Source: Dendrolimus kikuchii
Taxonomy: Eukaryota > Arthropoda > Insecta > Lepidoptera > Lasiocampidae
Direction: 5' to 3'
Length of the DNA: 64,000 nucleotides
NCBI GenBank assembly: GCA_019925095.2
Contig: CM034388.1
Span: forward strand, 5,044,501-5,108,500
Each line of letters starts with the position of its first letter. Positions within the stretch are counted from its first letter, which is position 1. The notes beneath the pieces are model-generated. The model did not search any database and was not told the origin of the DNA. It saw nothing but the letters and a program-made list of their open reading frames with translations. The translations under genes were made by a program, and so were the position numbers. Positions 31,407-43,200 of this stretch are shown here, one piece after another.

Positions 31407-31722
31407 TTTTTTTTTATTGCAGGAGATCAGCAGACAGGCAAACGGCCCACTTGATGGAAAGCGGTTACCATCGCCTATGGACATTTGCAACAGCAAAGTT
31501 GCTACAAATGCGCTGCTGCTCTCTTAAGGGAAACTGGAACCTGGTCACTAATGCCGGAACACAACTCAAGGTTGTTATGGCGACATACTTTAGAACAGGG
31601 GTGGTAGCCATCCAGTCGGGCAAATGCCCTACCACCTGGCTGTGGGTTGTTAAGTCGCCTCTTACGACAGGCCGCCCGGCTGCAGGAAATTGTATTCTTT
31701 CTCCGTTCCTGCACGGATAAAA
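31407..31722 (-). mobile_element. SINE-A copy, near full length
   Basis: Poly-T at the left, tail block TTGCAGGAGATCAGCAGACA, and head complement GTTCCTGCACGGATAA at the right. Confidence 0.8.
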
Positions 31723-31817
31723 ACTTCTACTGTAAAGTTATTAATAAGGAGCTACCTCCACCGAGATAGAAAAGTCCATTTAGGTAGCCGTTTAAACATT
31801 AAGTAAAAGTCCTTTTT

Positions 31818-31825
<8 letters not shown>

Positions 31826-31901
<76 letters not shown>
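31826..31901. repeat. (AT)n microsatellite
   Basis: About 38 uninterrupted AT units. Confidence 0.95.
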
Positions 31902-31904
<3 letters not shown>

Positions 31905-32389
31905 GGAATTACTGTTTAATTAGGTATCTGTCAAGTTTCTCATAAGGTTATATGAATGTGTTAACCAGATTGTTATAATTAAAATAAATATACCATGAAG
32001 ACAAAAGTAATATCGTGTATAATGTGACACCCAATGGTGACACATTCGACACTTAACATGGTGTATGTTCCTCTTGAGCGTGGACAAGGAGTAAAAGAAT
32101 ACTTCTGTAATATGTAAGAGTAGTCTGTACAAAAAGTATATATATTTCATGTAATAATATTTACTACTGTTACTTACTACACTTCTGTCGTACATTTTTA
32201 ATCATACTCTAGATATATTAATTACAAAACTCACTGTTTAATGAGAAGGATTTTTGCGTAGATTTATGCTCGATAACAGAGTTTAAGTGCGACCACGAAT
32301 TGCGTATATACCCGTCGGATGCATGCAACGAACTGTTCCGAACCGAACTGTCGTTCAGTTTTTGACGGTTGATTTCAACGTCTTTTTTA

Positions 32390-33005
32390 CGCGCCAATAG
32401 AACACGGCGGGAAACATCGCGCGCGCGGTGTCGCATGACCGGCGCACTATTTTAAAAACACAGATTAATATTGGCTTCGCGCTTGTGTGTTTGTTTATGA
32501 CGCTGACACTAATGTCGCCACACCAGCTTCGCAATTTAAAAAAAAATACAGGACACTATCAGCGCGATTCATTAGTAGCTCATTACGCCCAAAATGCTCC
32601 GTTAACCGTTCCACAAGGCGACCGCGGTCGTTGTGGTCATGGCGGAAACGTCACTAATGACGTCATTATTTTCAATCGCACACTGCTCACAACGACCCAT
32701 GTCAAGAGGTGGGTCGAATAACCGTTCCACTTGGGATATCTAGGTCACTCCGGCTACCTCGACCTCATCTCGAGGTGAGAGGAGACGCGCGGATCAGTGC
32801 GCGTCCCTCCTCTTGTGTGCTGGCGGGTCCGGTTTCCCCGCCGGCCGCCCGTACGGCCGTTGCCTATTACGGCGGCTGGAGGTCGTCATGGACGACTCTC
32901 CCGCTCCGCCGCCTCCTTCATGAACACGACGGTCTCGCAAGAGGCGGCCGAGGTACACTGCCTTGCGACAGCGATCTGATGGGGCCGGATAGGTTTTATA
33001 AACTT
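32390..33005. mobile_element. Composite of DNA-element fragment, CRE-bearing repeat and GC-rich block
   Basis: 32390-32525 matches 8590-8745. 32555-32735 matches 55825-55995 and holds TGACGTCA. 32736-33005 is very GC-rich (CCGCCGGCCGCCCG) and looks like LINE coding or UTR debris, with no motif I can name. Confidence 0.45.
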
Positions 33006-33436
33006 ATAAATTATTTCATTTTTAATTATATATAATAGTACTTTTTAATCTTTAAGTTTTTTATTTTATTTTATAGTGTAGGTAATTTCTAAAGTAATTT
33101 AATAGACAAAACAATCGTATTTATTACATTAATAATAAACAAAATATTTTTTCTGTTAAATAATAAAAATAATTGTTCATATCTCCAGAAGTTATTTGAA
33201 TGAATTTAATTTTTAGTGTATATATTATGTAATTTTTATTTTATAAATAAATCCTATTTTTTAAGTAGCTTAATTCATAATCTAATTATAATTGTATTTT
33301 TAATGAATAAATATAAATAATATGCCTATATACCTACAAATTAAGAAAACGTAATCATAATAAATGGAATTTAATATTGTTATTATAATCATATTGTATT
33401 TATTTTACCTAAAATCCCTTAAGACTAGCAGTCTTA
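33006..33436. other. AT-rich intergenic segment
   Basis: Low-complexity AT-rich sequence with no feature. Confidence 0.5.
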
Positions 33437-33515
33437 GTCGTATTGAGTTTGAAGTTTGAAGGCTTCTTTATGGTTATTCAAACTTACTCTAAGTTATATG
33501 AATAAAACCGTATTA
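33437..33515. mobile_element. Foldback MITE, hairpin family copy
   Basis: Arms GTTTGAAGGCTTCTTTATGG and the partial complement ending CAAACTTACTCTAAGTT, then TATGAATAAAACCGT. Confidence 0.6.
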
Positions 33516-33662
33516 CACGTGCGCATTAAACATGGCACCTGGCTCGAAAACAACCCTCCTCCCGCTGCCCCGCTCCGTCCGCCCGCTCGCGTCGTGTGAG
33601 AGTGACTCAGAATCTCAGAGTGAGAACTGAGACCAGTACTACTTATCCTTCCATTTGAGTTT

Positions 33663-33925
33663 CGGAGTTGGAGTTTTTGGCGGGAACTGAAAGGGGACGT
33701 TGTGCTGTGCAGTTTTATTTTCTAAAAATGTGTAAAATCACTCTAAAATGAACAATAGTTGTAAGATATTGATAGTTTTTGAGTAGTAATTATGTGTTTG
33801 TGAGAAATGTGAACTGTATAGTCAAATGTGGCCTTTCGAGTTTTCACAAAAACTCCGTTATACGGCGTCGATTGTAGCCTACAATACAATTGAGCCTGGC
33901 TTAAAGGCCTAGTTGCCAAGCCATG
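33663..33925 (+). repeat. Dispersed repeat family D, copy 3
   Basis: Best preserved copy, from GTTTTTGGCGGGAACTGAAA to GGCCTAGTTGCCAAGCC. Confidence 0.7.
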
Positions 33926-33929
33926 AACA

Positions 33930-34786
33930 TAAAAAAAAAGTTTCGGAGTAATTTGTTTGCTGTTATTTGATTTTTGTTAAGTTTTCATTATTGTTACGTT
34001 TGGTTGTTTTATTTGTTATTGGTTTTTGTTGAGTTTTTGTTTTATTAGTTACGTTTGGACGTTTTCTTCAGTGGTGTGTTTCATAATAATGATAAATACC
34101 TACTATAATATATAATAATTCATCAATACAACTAAAGGAGCTGATAACAATATTATGTTGTCTTTGAATTTGGCATGTTTAGTCACTGCTGTTATCTCTT
34201 TTGAAATCCTTGCCGAGAATTTTGCTTGCGAGAATAATATAATCTTATTCAAGCCCAAACAAATAAATATGGCAACAACAAAATTATGTCAAAATAGGTA
34301 GTTTGTACTCTCACGTTTAAAGCATCGTATATAAAGTAATAAGAGAAACTATTTAGAGCAAAATAAATGATGATATGCAGAACTAAAATATATTTTTTTT
34401 TGCACTAAGTACTTTAAACGTAATTTATTCGAGCCAGGTGCCATGTTAATCCGCACGGATTATAGAAGTTTAGAATTAAAATATTTTTATCCTTTATGTA
34501 GGTTTATCCCGTCTTACCTTTGTCACTTAGTTATTAAGATTGCAGCAAGCCTCTTAAGTATCATAAAACAACTGGAATACTGAGCTTAGGCCACCTTTTA
34601 AGGGTAAAGTGCCCAAAAGGCTACGTTACCTCGCTGGATCGCCATAGAGATTTGTTGTCTTCCAGATTTCTAGACTTATTGTTGTATGGGAATACTAAAA
34701 GGTACCTAATTCTCCGAAATTGCCGTTAAAGCGCGTTCGACACGTCTCTTTAAAAACCTTGTTTATACCTACTCTTTGTTAGATAC
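33930..34786. other. AT-rich intergenic segment
   Basis: T-rich runs and no coding signal; nothing recognisable. Confidence 0.4.
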
Positions 34787-34794
34787 ATTATAAA

Positions 34795-35261
34795 TAGAGT
34801 TGCCAACTATTTTTGGGAAAACGGATTACATTTTTAAAGTAGGGAAAAAATAAAGTATTTGGAAGAAAAAAAAGTATTTTTCAAAATTTTATTTATTTCT
34901 TCTCTTGGAAACACTATTTTTGTGTGCTTCACTAACAACTTTTCATTATCCTTAAATTTTTGGAAGCTATCTTTACATTTCCAATTTAAATAAACAAACA
35001 ATTCATTTTTTTTTATTAAATTTATAGATGTCCTGTTCCTTTCTTCTCGCCATTTTAGATTAATTACTGAATAAACTCTTTCAGTGAAAGCTGGATCGAT
35101 AATAGTTCAGTAATGATCCATATAAGTATTTCATTTTACGCATCAGAATAAATATTGCAAATAGAGTATTTTCACATACTTTATTTTTGTGCAAAAGTAT
35201 AAAGTATATTTACCAAAAATAAAGTAGGATACGTGATTATAAAGTATGGTTGGCAACCCTA
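34795..35261 (-). mobile_element. Internally deleted hAT element with transposase remnant
   Basis: Ends TAGAGTTGCCAACTA / ATGGTTGGCAACCCTA are inverted repeats flanked by a perfect 8-bp duplication, ATTATAAA, at 34787-34794 and 35262-35269. On the - strand (about 35105-34895) an open stretch reads PAFTERVYSVINLKWREERN, the hAT C-terminal dimerisation signature. The 467-bp copy lacks the rest of the transposase. Confidence 0.85.
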
Positions 35262-35465
35262 ATTATAAATGTGAATGTTAGTTTATGACGCGCCTTTATT
35301 TAACCAATCATCACGAAGTTTTGCATACACGTCGACAGCGGTATAGAGAAGGACATAGGGTACCTTTCACCCCGAAAAAGTACTACTATTCCCGAAGGAT
35401 AGACGAATATAGCCAAAAATATACTTCTCATCAAAAAATCGGAACACCTCTGAACTTTTTTAATT

Positions 35466-35699
35466 TTATTTTATTGCACAAGTTCAGCAGACAGGCAGAC
35501 GGCCCACCTGATGAAAAGCGGTTACCATCGCCTATGGACATTTGCAACACCAAAGGTGCTATAAACGCGCTGCTGCTCTCTTAGGGAGACTGGAACCTGG
35601 TCACTAATGACGGAACACCATTCAAGGTTGTTATGGCGGCATACTCTAGACCAGGGGTGGTAGCCATCCAGTCGGGCAAATGCCCTACCACCTGGCTAC
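35466..35699 (-). mobile_element. SINE-A copy, truncated
   Basis: Poly-T/TTATTGCAC at the left, the common body, and truncation after CCCTACCACCTGGCT. Confidence 0.75.
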
Positions 35700-36110
35700 C
35701 CGACTTTCCCTTACACACCAACAAGAAAGAGAAATTTATATACAATGTAATAAACTTTAAAAACAAATAAAAATCAATGCAATTTTTTAAACATATTTAA
35801 TACAATTTTCAATAACAAACCTACAAGTATACAATAGTAGTTAGTTATAAATACTGAAAAGCGTCACAATATGACAACAACAATTTACATCGATTATTTT
35901 CTTAAACATTACTAAAGTAGTTTGCAGTCTCCTGGGAATGACTTACATCATTTTCACCTCACTAGCAAAAACCGTGCTTTTTCGCTTTAAAAAGTGGGCA
36001 CAACGTATTTTCACAGCATGAGTATCAAACTGCTCATTCAGAGAAAAAAGAATTTTGAATTTAGAACGCTTCAAACCAATTCTTTTAATTTACAGGATCA
36101 CAAAACATTT
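35700..36110. other. Intergenic segment, nothing recognisable
   Basis: AT-rich, no repeat family or coding signal identified. Confidence 0.4.
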
Positions 36111-36111
36111 A

Positions 36112-36208
36112 CGGTCATATTCATATCGAGTTAGAGTAAGTTTGAAGGATTCTTTATAGGTTTTAAACAAACCTTCAAACTTATTAACTGAATATGAATA
36201 ACTAGCTT
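36112..36208. mobile_element. Foldback MITE, hairpin family copy
   Basis: Arms GTTAGAGTAAGTTTGAAGGA and CCTTCAAACTTATTAAC, ends TATGAATAACT. Confidence 0.65.
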
Positions 36209-36304
36209 CTGCCCGCGACTTCGTCCGCGTGGAATAGTTAAAAAACCCCCCGATTTTGAAACATTCTTCATTGACGCTCCGCTCCTATTGGTCTTAGCGT
36301 GATG
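36209..36304. mobile_element. CTAGCTTCTGCCCGCGACTT repeat, left part
   Basis: Begins CTAGCTTCTGCCCGCGACTT. It is interrupted by the LINE and continues to the right of it (38036-38413). The right part includes GGCCTTCCTCGATAAATGGG and GAGATTAGCGCGTTCA. Confidence 0.6.
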
Positions 36305-38035
36305 TTTTTTTTTTTATTGGACTTGACTTTATGTTGTTGGTCCGAAGAACTTACAACTTTACCGGGGTCTTTGGGGCGAGTGTCTTCGCGAAGCGAAGGC
36401 GCTCGAGCCCGGGGGGGCAACTTGCTCGAGGGAGCTCCCTAAGGAGTTTTACCTCGGCTGGACTGTTGCCATGAATGGGGAATGAATTTAATGATGCCCA
36501 CCATAGGGCGACACAAAATACTAATTGAGAACGGGCGACGGGTAATATAAAGCCCGAAGGGAAGGATCACGGCGGGCCGGGATCGGTGGTTTGCGGTGGC
36601 CTACGCTATCTAACTGCCGTTTCGCAACGTGTTATGGCTGGGAGAGAAGAAACGGCGAAAGAAACTTCCCAGCAACACGCCTAGTCTATCCTGTGGGGTG
36701 AGCTATGTCTCCTAGCGTCCCTCGCGGGGACGTAGAGAGACCTTGATTGGCGGCGTCTGAGACGCCGCCGTCTGTGTCTGTCTGTCGGTGCCTGCCAGCC
36801 TACTGTTCTAACCGTGGGCGGACTGATCCGGGCCAGCCGTTTCGTAATAACGTCGACTCTGTCCGTCAGGACGTTACGCGGTCGTCGCACAAGAGCCTTT
36901 CGACGAGGCTTATAATCGGACGCGGACACGACGAGCGGATTTCGATGGTGCGGCGCGAGATCGAAATACTTACGCGAGAGCGACGTAATGTAGTTTTTGA
37001 TGGAGGGAAGCTCCAGATCGCGGTGGAGGTCGACGTTACGCATATAGAGGGGAGCACCGACGGCTCTGCGCATGAATTTATTCTGCACGATTTGCAGTTT
37101 ATCTAAAAGGGCAGGCTTGACATGGCCGAATACCACACTCGCGTATGTCATGATCGGGAGGATGCATGTTTTATACAGAGTAAGCTTGTGTCTGAGGGAC
37201 ATTTTGCTTCGTTTGTCTATCATGGGTGCTAAACGACCCATCACAAATCGCGCTCTATTTCGGACTATAGTGATATGCTCGTTGAAGCGCAAGTTCCGAT
37301 CTAGGGTGACACCAAGATATTTGGTGTACTTTGCCCAAGGGATTTGTTGGTCATAGAGCGAAATGGTTTTTAGGCGAAGGCTAGCGCGTTTGGGGGAGCG
37401 AAGCGTGCCCGGGGAAAAGAACATTGCTGCGCTTTTCTCCGGGTTTACCTCTATCCTCCATTTGCGAAACCATTCGCCTAGTTCTGTGACAGCTGCCTGC
37501 AGCCGGATGCAAGCCATTTGTCGGTTTTGATCTGATGTATAGAGTGCGGTGTCATCCGCAAAGAGGGCCAACTCCACATCTGGAGTTTTTGGGATGTCGC
37601 TGGTGTACAGCGTGAAGAGTAGTGGCGACAGAGCCGAGCCCTGTGGTACACCGGCTGTGAGTGGGTGAGGGGACGAGCGCGTTCCCTCCACTCGAAAACG
37701 GAAGCTACGACCTAGGAGGAAGTCTCGCAAGATGAGCACGAGTCTGTCTGGCATACCGAACTGTAAATCAAGCCGTTGTGCCAGACCTTGTCGAAGGCTT
37801 TTGCTACGTCTAGAAACAGTGCGGCTGTTCCTATAGGGCGGGGGCGATGGGCAAAATGAGATAATATGTGCTCCGTGATGCGGTGCACCTGTTGGACGCA
37901 TGAGTGTCTGGCACGGAAGCCAAATTGCTCATCGGGTATTAGATGTTTGCTGAAGGCAAAATCTCTAAGTCGAGAGAGGATGACCCTCTCGTAAAGCTTG
38001 CTGAGTGCGCTCAGTAGGCTGATTGGACGGTAAAT
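36305..38035 (-). mobile_element. Jockey-like LINE, 5'-truncated
   Basis: Flanked by an 11-bp duplication, TTAGCGTGATG, at 36294-36304 and 38036-38046. A T-run at 36305-36316 is the poly(A) tail on the - strand. The 3' UTR is about 36320-36680. The coding part begins with YRPISLLSALSKLYERVI at the 38035 break. Confidence 0.9.
36681..38034 (-). pseudogene. Jockey-like ORF2 reverse transcriptase, partial with frameshift
   Basis: Conserved RT blocks in order: DEQFGFRARHSC, FLDVAKAFDKVWHNGL, then a frameshift near 37775, AGVPQGSALSPLLFTLY, the catalytic FADDTALYTS, EVNPEKSAAMFF and TKYLGVTLDRNL. A stop follows an Arg-rich end. The endonuclease and the first RT blocks are missing because the copy is 5'-truncated. 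It cannot be autonomous. Confidence 0.9.
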
Positions 38036-38046
38036 TTAGCGTGATG

Positions 38047-38286
38047 ATATCGAGGGTTTCATAACAAATGGGCGTATACGCAAAGACGCCATTTTTTTGT
38101 TGTTTAGTAAAATCTATGCATGTTACAATTTAGACAGTCTTACCAGTATGCATGTGTTAAATAGACGGGTATTCCAAATTTCAGCCTTATACAATCAACT
38201 ACTTTTGTTTTATTCACAGTTTTGTCCCTTGTGTAAAACTGCACTTTTGTCTGTACGCCCATTTGTTATGAAGCCTTCGATGTATA
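38047..38286. mobile_element. MITE with ~30-bp inverted repeats
   Basis: ATATCGAGGGTTTCATAACA with AATGGGCGTATAC at the left and the complement (GTACGCCCATTTGTTATGAA) at the right. It sits inside the CTAGCTTCTGCCC repeat, so it predates or accompanies the Jockey insertion. Confidence 0.7.
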
Positions 38287-38517
38287 ATAGCCTATGGCCT
38301 TCCTCGATAAATGGGCTATCTAACACAGCAATAATTTTTCAAATCAGACAAGTAGTTCCTGAGATTAGCGCGTTCAAGCAAACAAACTCTTCAGCTTTAT
38401 ATATTAAGTACAAAATAAGACACTGTTAGAAAATTCATAAATATTTGGGTTCTGCAACCATTTTGGTACGGGACTGTTTTGAAATCATCATGTATGTCTG
38501 CCCGTCTGTTTTTTAAT

Positions 38518-38740
38518 ACTGGAGTACAGCAGACAGACTGCCGGCCAAGCTGATGGTAAGTGATTAAAGTTACCTCTCAACATTTGCAACACAAAAGGTG
38601 CTAAAAATGCGCTACTGCTCTCTTAAGAGAGACTGGAACCTGGTCACTAATGCCGAAACACAACTCAAGGTTGTTATGGCGGCATACTCTAGACCAGGGG
38701 TGGTAGCCATCCAGACTGGCAAATACCCTATCACCTGATT
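38518..38740 (-). mobile_element. SINE-A copy, diverged and truncated
   Basis: Tail CTGGAGTACAGCAGACAGAC, body with CTGGAACCTGGTCACTAATG; the head is absent. Confidence 0.7.
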
Positions 38741-38867
38741 GAAAACTAGTACTTTTTTCTCTATTCGTGTCTTTGCATGTCAGTGATATTTCTCTGTAAG
38801 TACTACTGAACCTATTTTAATAAAATTTAACAATGCTGCAATCCCAAATCACAGAAAATAAGCTTTT

Positions 38868-39185
38868 TTAAAAAGGTTTTTAAATACAAACTTTTGAGAT
38901 CCTGGATATCATGTACACGCAGTGTGCTAGCCAAGACAAGTAGAACGAGCCCAAACACGACGGGTCTATCTTGTTTAGTACAGGAGTTCCCATGGCCACC
39001 TTCCGACTCCATCATCAGATCAGCTCCATGGTACCATATTATTGCATTGTCACGCGATATGCATGTGTGCAAAATTTCAGCTCAATCGGAAACCGGGAAG
39101 TTGGTCAAATTTAACTTGCAATATTCCACCCGAACTTACATACATACATAGGTAGATCCATTGCAAGTTAAATAAAAGCTTGTAA
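38868..39185 (-). repeat. Dispersed repeat family F, copy 2
   Basis: Reverse-strand match of 25815-26165, ending TTGCAAGTTAAATAAAAGCT. Confidence 0.65.
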
Positions 39186-39189
39186 AATA

Positions 39190-39567
39190 GGGATGGCTAT
39201 ATACAAGTGTGGTTGAGTATCATTTGTTAGATCTTGAATGATGAATTGATCTTCCTCACTTTTCTATCGAAGTCAATAGGTGGCGAGTTATTCATTGCCA
39301 AAATCGATTTAATTATGAAACCAAAAATTGAAAATAAATTGGTAGAGCTTAAAAAACACTCAACGAAAACTTGGTCGAACAAGATCCTTTGAGTCATTTT
39401 TGAGGTAGAGGTTATTTTCGTTTAACCCTTTAGCTCACTATTAGCACATATGTGTCCGCGATGAGAGTGCAGATCGCGTTTGTGCAAGTGATCGTTAATT
39501 GTGTTGTTGTCTCACTCTGTTTATATATGATATATAGGATTTGTATGAAATGGGTATATTTTCTTGG
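39190..39567. other. Intergenic segment, nothing recognisable
   Basis: No supported coding or repeat signal. Confidence 0.4.
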
Positions 39568-39892
39568 TATTTTTTTTTTATTCTTATTGCAGGAGTTCAG
39601 CAGACAGGCAGACGGCCCACTTAGTGGAAAGCGGTTACCATCGCCTATGGACATTTGCAACACCAAAGGTGCTACAAATGCGCTGCTGCTCTCTTAAAGG
39701 AGACTGGAACCTGGTCACTAATGCCGGAACACAACACAAGATTGTTATGGCGGCATACTCTACACCAGGGGTGGTCGCCATCCAGTCGAGCAAATACTCT
39801 ACCACCTGGCTGTGGGTTGTTTAGTCGCCTCTTACGACAGGCCGCCGGGCCGCAGGAAATTGTATTCTTTCTCCGTTCCTGCACGGATAAAA
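39568..39892 (-). mobile_element. SINE-A copy, near full length
   Basis: TTATTGCAGGAGTTCAGCAG at the left, TTCCTGCACGGATAA at the right. A short TGGTAT occurs on both flanks. Confidence 0.8.
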
Positions 39893-40079
39893 ATGGTATA
39901 TTACGAGATAGTGATAGCGTTAGTCTTGCAGCTTTTTGGTATATGGATAATTGTCTTAAGGGTTAAATGCATTTCTGAGTTACCAAAGTACATAAACAGT
40001 GGAAGTTCAACTGCTTCATGAGACCCTTGACTATGCATAGCCCGACACGCACTTGGCCGATATCTTTACGGTAATGTGT

Positions 40080-40204
40080 TTATGCCGTAGCCTTATCCAA
40101 TTGTGCTAACTGGTGCGCTAGCCTTTCCTCCCGAGCTCGCCTGGCCTGTCCGAGCGCTCGCTTTTCCGCGAATTTCGATACAAACATCTCTACTGGCATA
40201 TTAC
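40080..40204 (-). CDS. Vps37A: VPS37A exon 4 (C-terminus)
   Basis: Acceptor TTTTTCAG, phase 1 in. Encodes GNMPVEMFVSKFAEKRALG, a basic tail ending DKATA, and a TAA stop. The family's conserved 'F...F.EKR...R+A+EE+L' pattern is intact. Confidence 0.92.
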
Positions 40205-43200
40205 CTGAAAAAGAAAATAATTAATACACCAATTTTCTTATGTATGCGGTCAAATTTTTTGAAAATTTGAAATTCCATGTTTGCAACCGCAAAACTCGTA
40301 AAGCAATTTATGGTTGACTTGAAAGTACTACCTGTGCGCAGAAGGGTTGCCGATAGCCTCATGATGTCACGCGTCGATGGTCAGTAGGTGTTGTAAAACC
40401 TCATTAATGTCATAGACAAAACATAATAATTTGTTGAATACATTTTTTTATTCAAAAGTACTTCAATAAAAAATGTCGAACTGAGAGCACGCACAATCTT
40501 TTATTAAAAGATTTTCCAACAGTAAGGTTGACAAAAAAGGTTACGTAAATAGTTGTTGTAATAAATTTCTTATTGTATATACTTTACATAAGTATATATA
40601 ATAATAGTAAGTAGTCATCAGCAAACCTGCTGCGCGCGCCTTATAGATGTGTTACGGTAAAAGTAGTAACCTGGTGATTATGTATAATTATAATTACCCA
40701 CTTAAACACACAAAAACAAAATCATCAAAATTGGCTCAGGAGATTAGGAGGATTCTAGAACCCGATCCCAGCGCCACCTATTGGTTCCAGTTGTAAATCT
40801 AAACTATACGGGGACCCACTCAAACACACACAAAAACTTTAATCAAAATCGGTAAGGTCGTTCTCAAGCTATGTGCGTTGTGTATATATATATATATGTA
40901 TATTTCACAATTTACTGAAAGATGGCGCCACAATGTATAACCTTCTATACACTTTCACCGATAACCATAAAGACTACTGTAACGATTAACCTTTTTACTT
41001 ATTGTAGAAGAAAATGAATCAAAATTCAAACCAAAGAATTAATTAATTAATTTTTCCAAGCATGTAGCTTTTTTTATTGCATGAGTTCAGCAGACATACA
41101 GAAGGCCCACCTGATTGAAAGCGGTTACCATCGCCTATGGACATTTGTCACACTAAAGGAGCTACCGATATGCTGCCGTTCTCTAAAGAGAGACTGGAAC
41201 CTGGCCACTAATGCCGGAACACAACTCAAGGTTGTTATGGCGGCATACATTAGACCAGGAGTGGTAGCCATCAAGATGGGCAAATACCCTATCACTTAGT
41301 TGTGGGTTTGTTTGTAAGGAAATGCTATTTACGCACAATACTGGGTCCCTTGCAAGAGATTAGACCATAGTTGATCATGAAGGCTTTCCCCTTTGATAAG
41401 GGGCAATCCGAACACTAATGAAGCCAGCTTGTGTGGAGACTCAGAGAAGTTGCACGGGCAACAGCCACTACCCACAAAAACCACCCTCCTACCACGTGCC
41501 CAGCGCTTTTTATGTAGGAAAGGCTGAGACTTAGAACGTAGTTACGCCCAGTCCGATCCAGCGCAAAAAGTGCCTGAATGTGCCCCGGGAATCAGAATAC
41601 ATTCACTTCGTCAGCGGGGGTGATGAATCCTTTGCTCCCTTGATAGCTAAAGGCCCCCCGAAGCGGTTGGGTTTGTTTGTCTTACAACAGGCCGCTCCAA
41701 CACAGGAAATTGTATTCTTTAACTGGAATAGACTATATAAACGATGGAGAACACGATGCAATTTTCTTAGATTTCTTGCCTGTTTGTTTGTGTTTCCTTC
41801 AAAAACTACTGGGCCGATTTCGACGCCGTTTCCGCTGATCGACAGCTAATTCTTAGACTTAAACTCTGCGCTACTTTTTATCCCGGGAATCTCGAGGGAT
41901 TGTTCCCGGGAACGTTTTGTATTTGTTCAGGTGCGTAAAAAATAGTTTATTCCAACACAGATTTCACTAAGACGATAGCTTACATTCTTTTCAAATACTG
42001 CGGTATTTTGTGTCCCGCGAACCTCGCGGGAATTTCAATTCAAGTGTAAACGAAGTCTATGAACAAACGCATACCCTAGTTTGTTAATAAAATCTGTTGT
42101 ACGAGGGCGACACTGATACTTTTTAGAACTGGCCACTTTTAAAGAATATAATAAAAAAATAAGTTTAAATTTTGAAAATAGAACTCTGCTAATATTATTG
42201 AGTACTAATTTCATTCATTTCTCATTTGTTTTACGATTTGGCGGCAAATTTACAATTGTCTGTGTCACGCCAGTATGAATTTAACGGGAGAAAATTTTCG
42301 TACTATGATTTTTTATGACTTTCGGTGTCATTTAAGTCAAGAAGAATGTTATGACAGTCTACTCGGGCCACTGTTTATAACTGGTTTAATGAGTTTAAAC
42401 GTAGTCGCACCAATCTCAACGATGCTCTGCGTGAGGGACGGCCTTCTACGGCGACGACTGAAGATAACATTAGTGTTGTGCGATGTATGATAGAGACTGA
42501 TCCAAGAGTAACCTATCAGCAGATTCGGACAAGCTTAGGCAACGGTATGAGTCAAGTGCACAAAATCCTCCACAAACTTTTAGCCGTTAGGAAGCTTTGT
42601 ACCCGGTGGATACCTCATTATTTGACCGAGGCCCAAAAACTCCGTCGTGTTGACTGGTGCCGTGAAATGATACAAAGATTTAACGGAGGTGACTCAAAAG
42701 CTATGTTCGACATACTTACGGGTGACGAAAGCTGGATTTATTGATATGATCCAGAAACCAATAGACATACTGCTCAGTGGGTGTTTCCTTCCGAGGAGTT
42801 GCCAACTAAATTGAAGAGAGGTCGAAGTGTAGGAAAAAAGATGGGGGCCTCATTCTTCGGAAGGACCGGTCATTATGCGACAATTGTTTTAGAAGATCAA
42901 AAGTCAGTTACTGCAGAGTGGTATACTAACAAATGTTTGCCACTTGTCTTGGAAACAGTTCGAGAGAAACGACCTCGCAGTAGGATCCTCCTTCACCACG
43001 ACAACGCCTCCTCGCACACCGCCGGGCGAACGATCGACTATTTGGCGTCGTCAGACATGGAATTGCTGGGTCACCCACCATATAGCCCCGACCTCGCACC
43101 TTGCGATTTTTATTTATTCCCGAAAATAAAAGAAAAACTTCGAGGAAAACATTTTATAGACGCCAAGGAAGCAGTGGCTGCATTCCAGAAGGCCATCGAA

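Noticed and set aside
32709..33035. GC-rich frames of ~60-108 codons
   Set aside because: GC-rich repeat debris with several overlapping frames and no conserved motif.
38097..38429. 110-codon open frame as a gene
   Set aside because: It runs through a MITE and the CTAGCTTCTGCCC repeat; no splice or family support.
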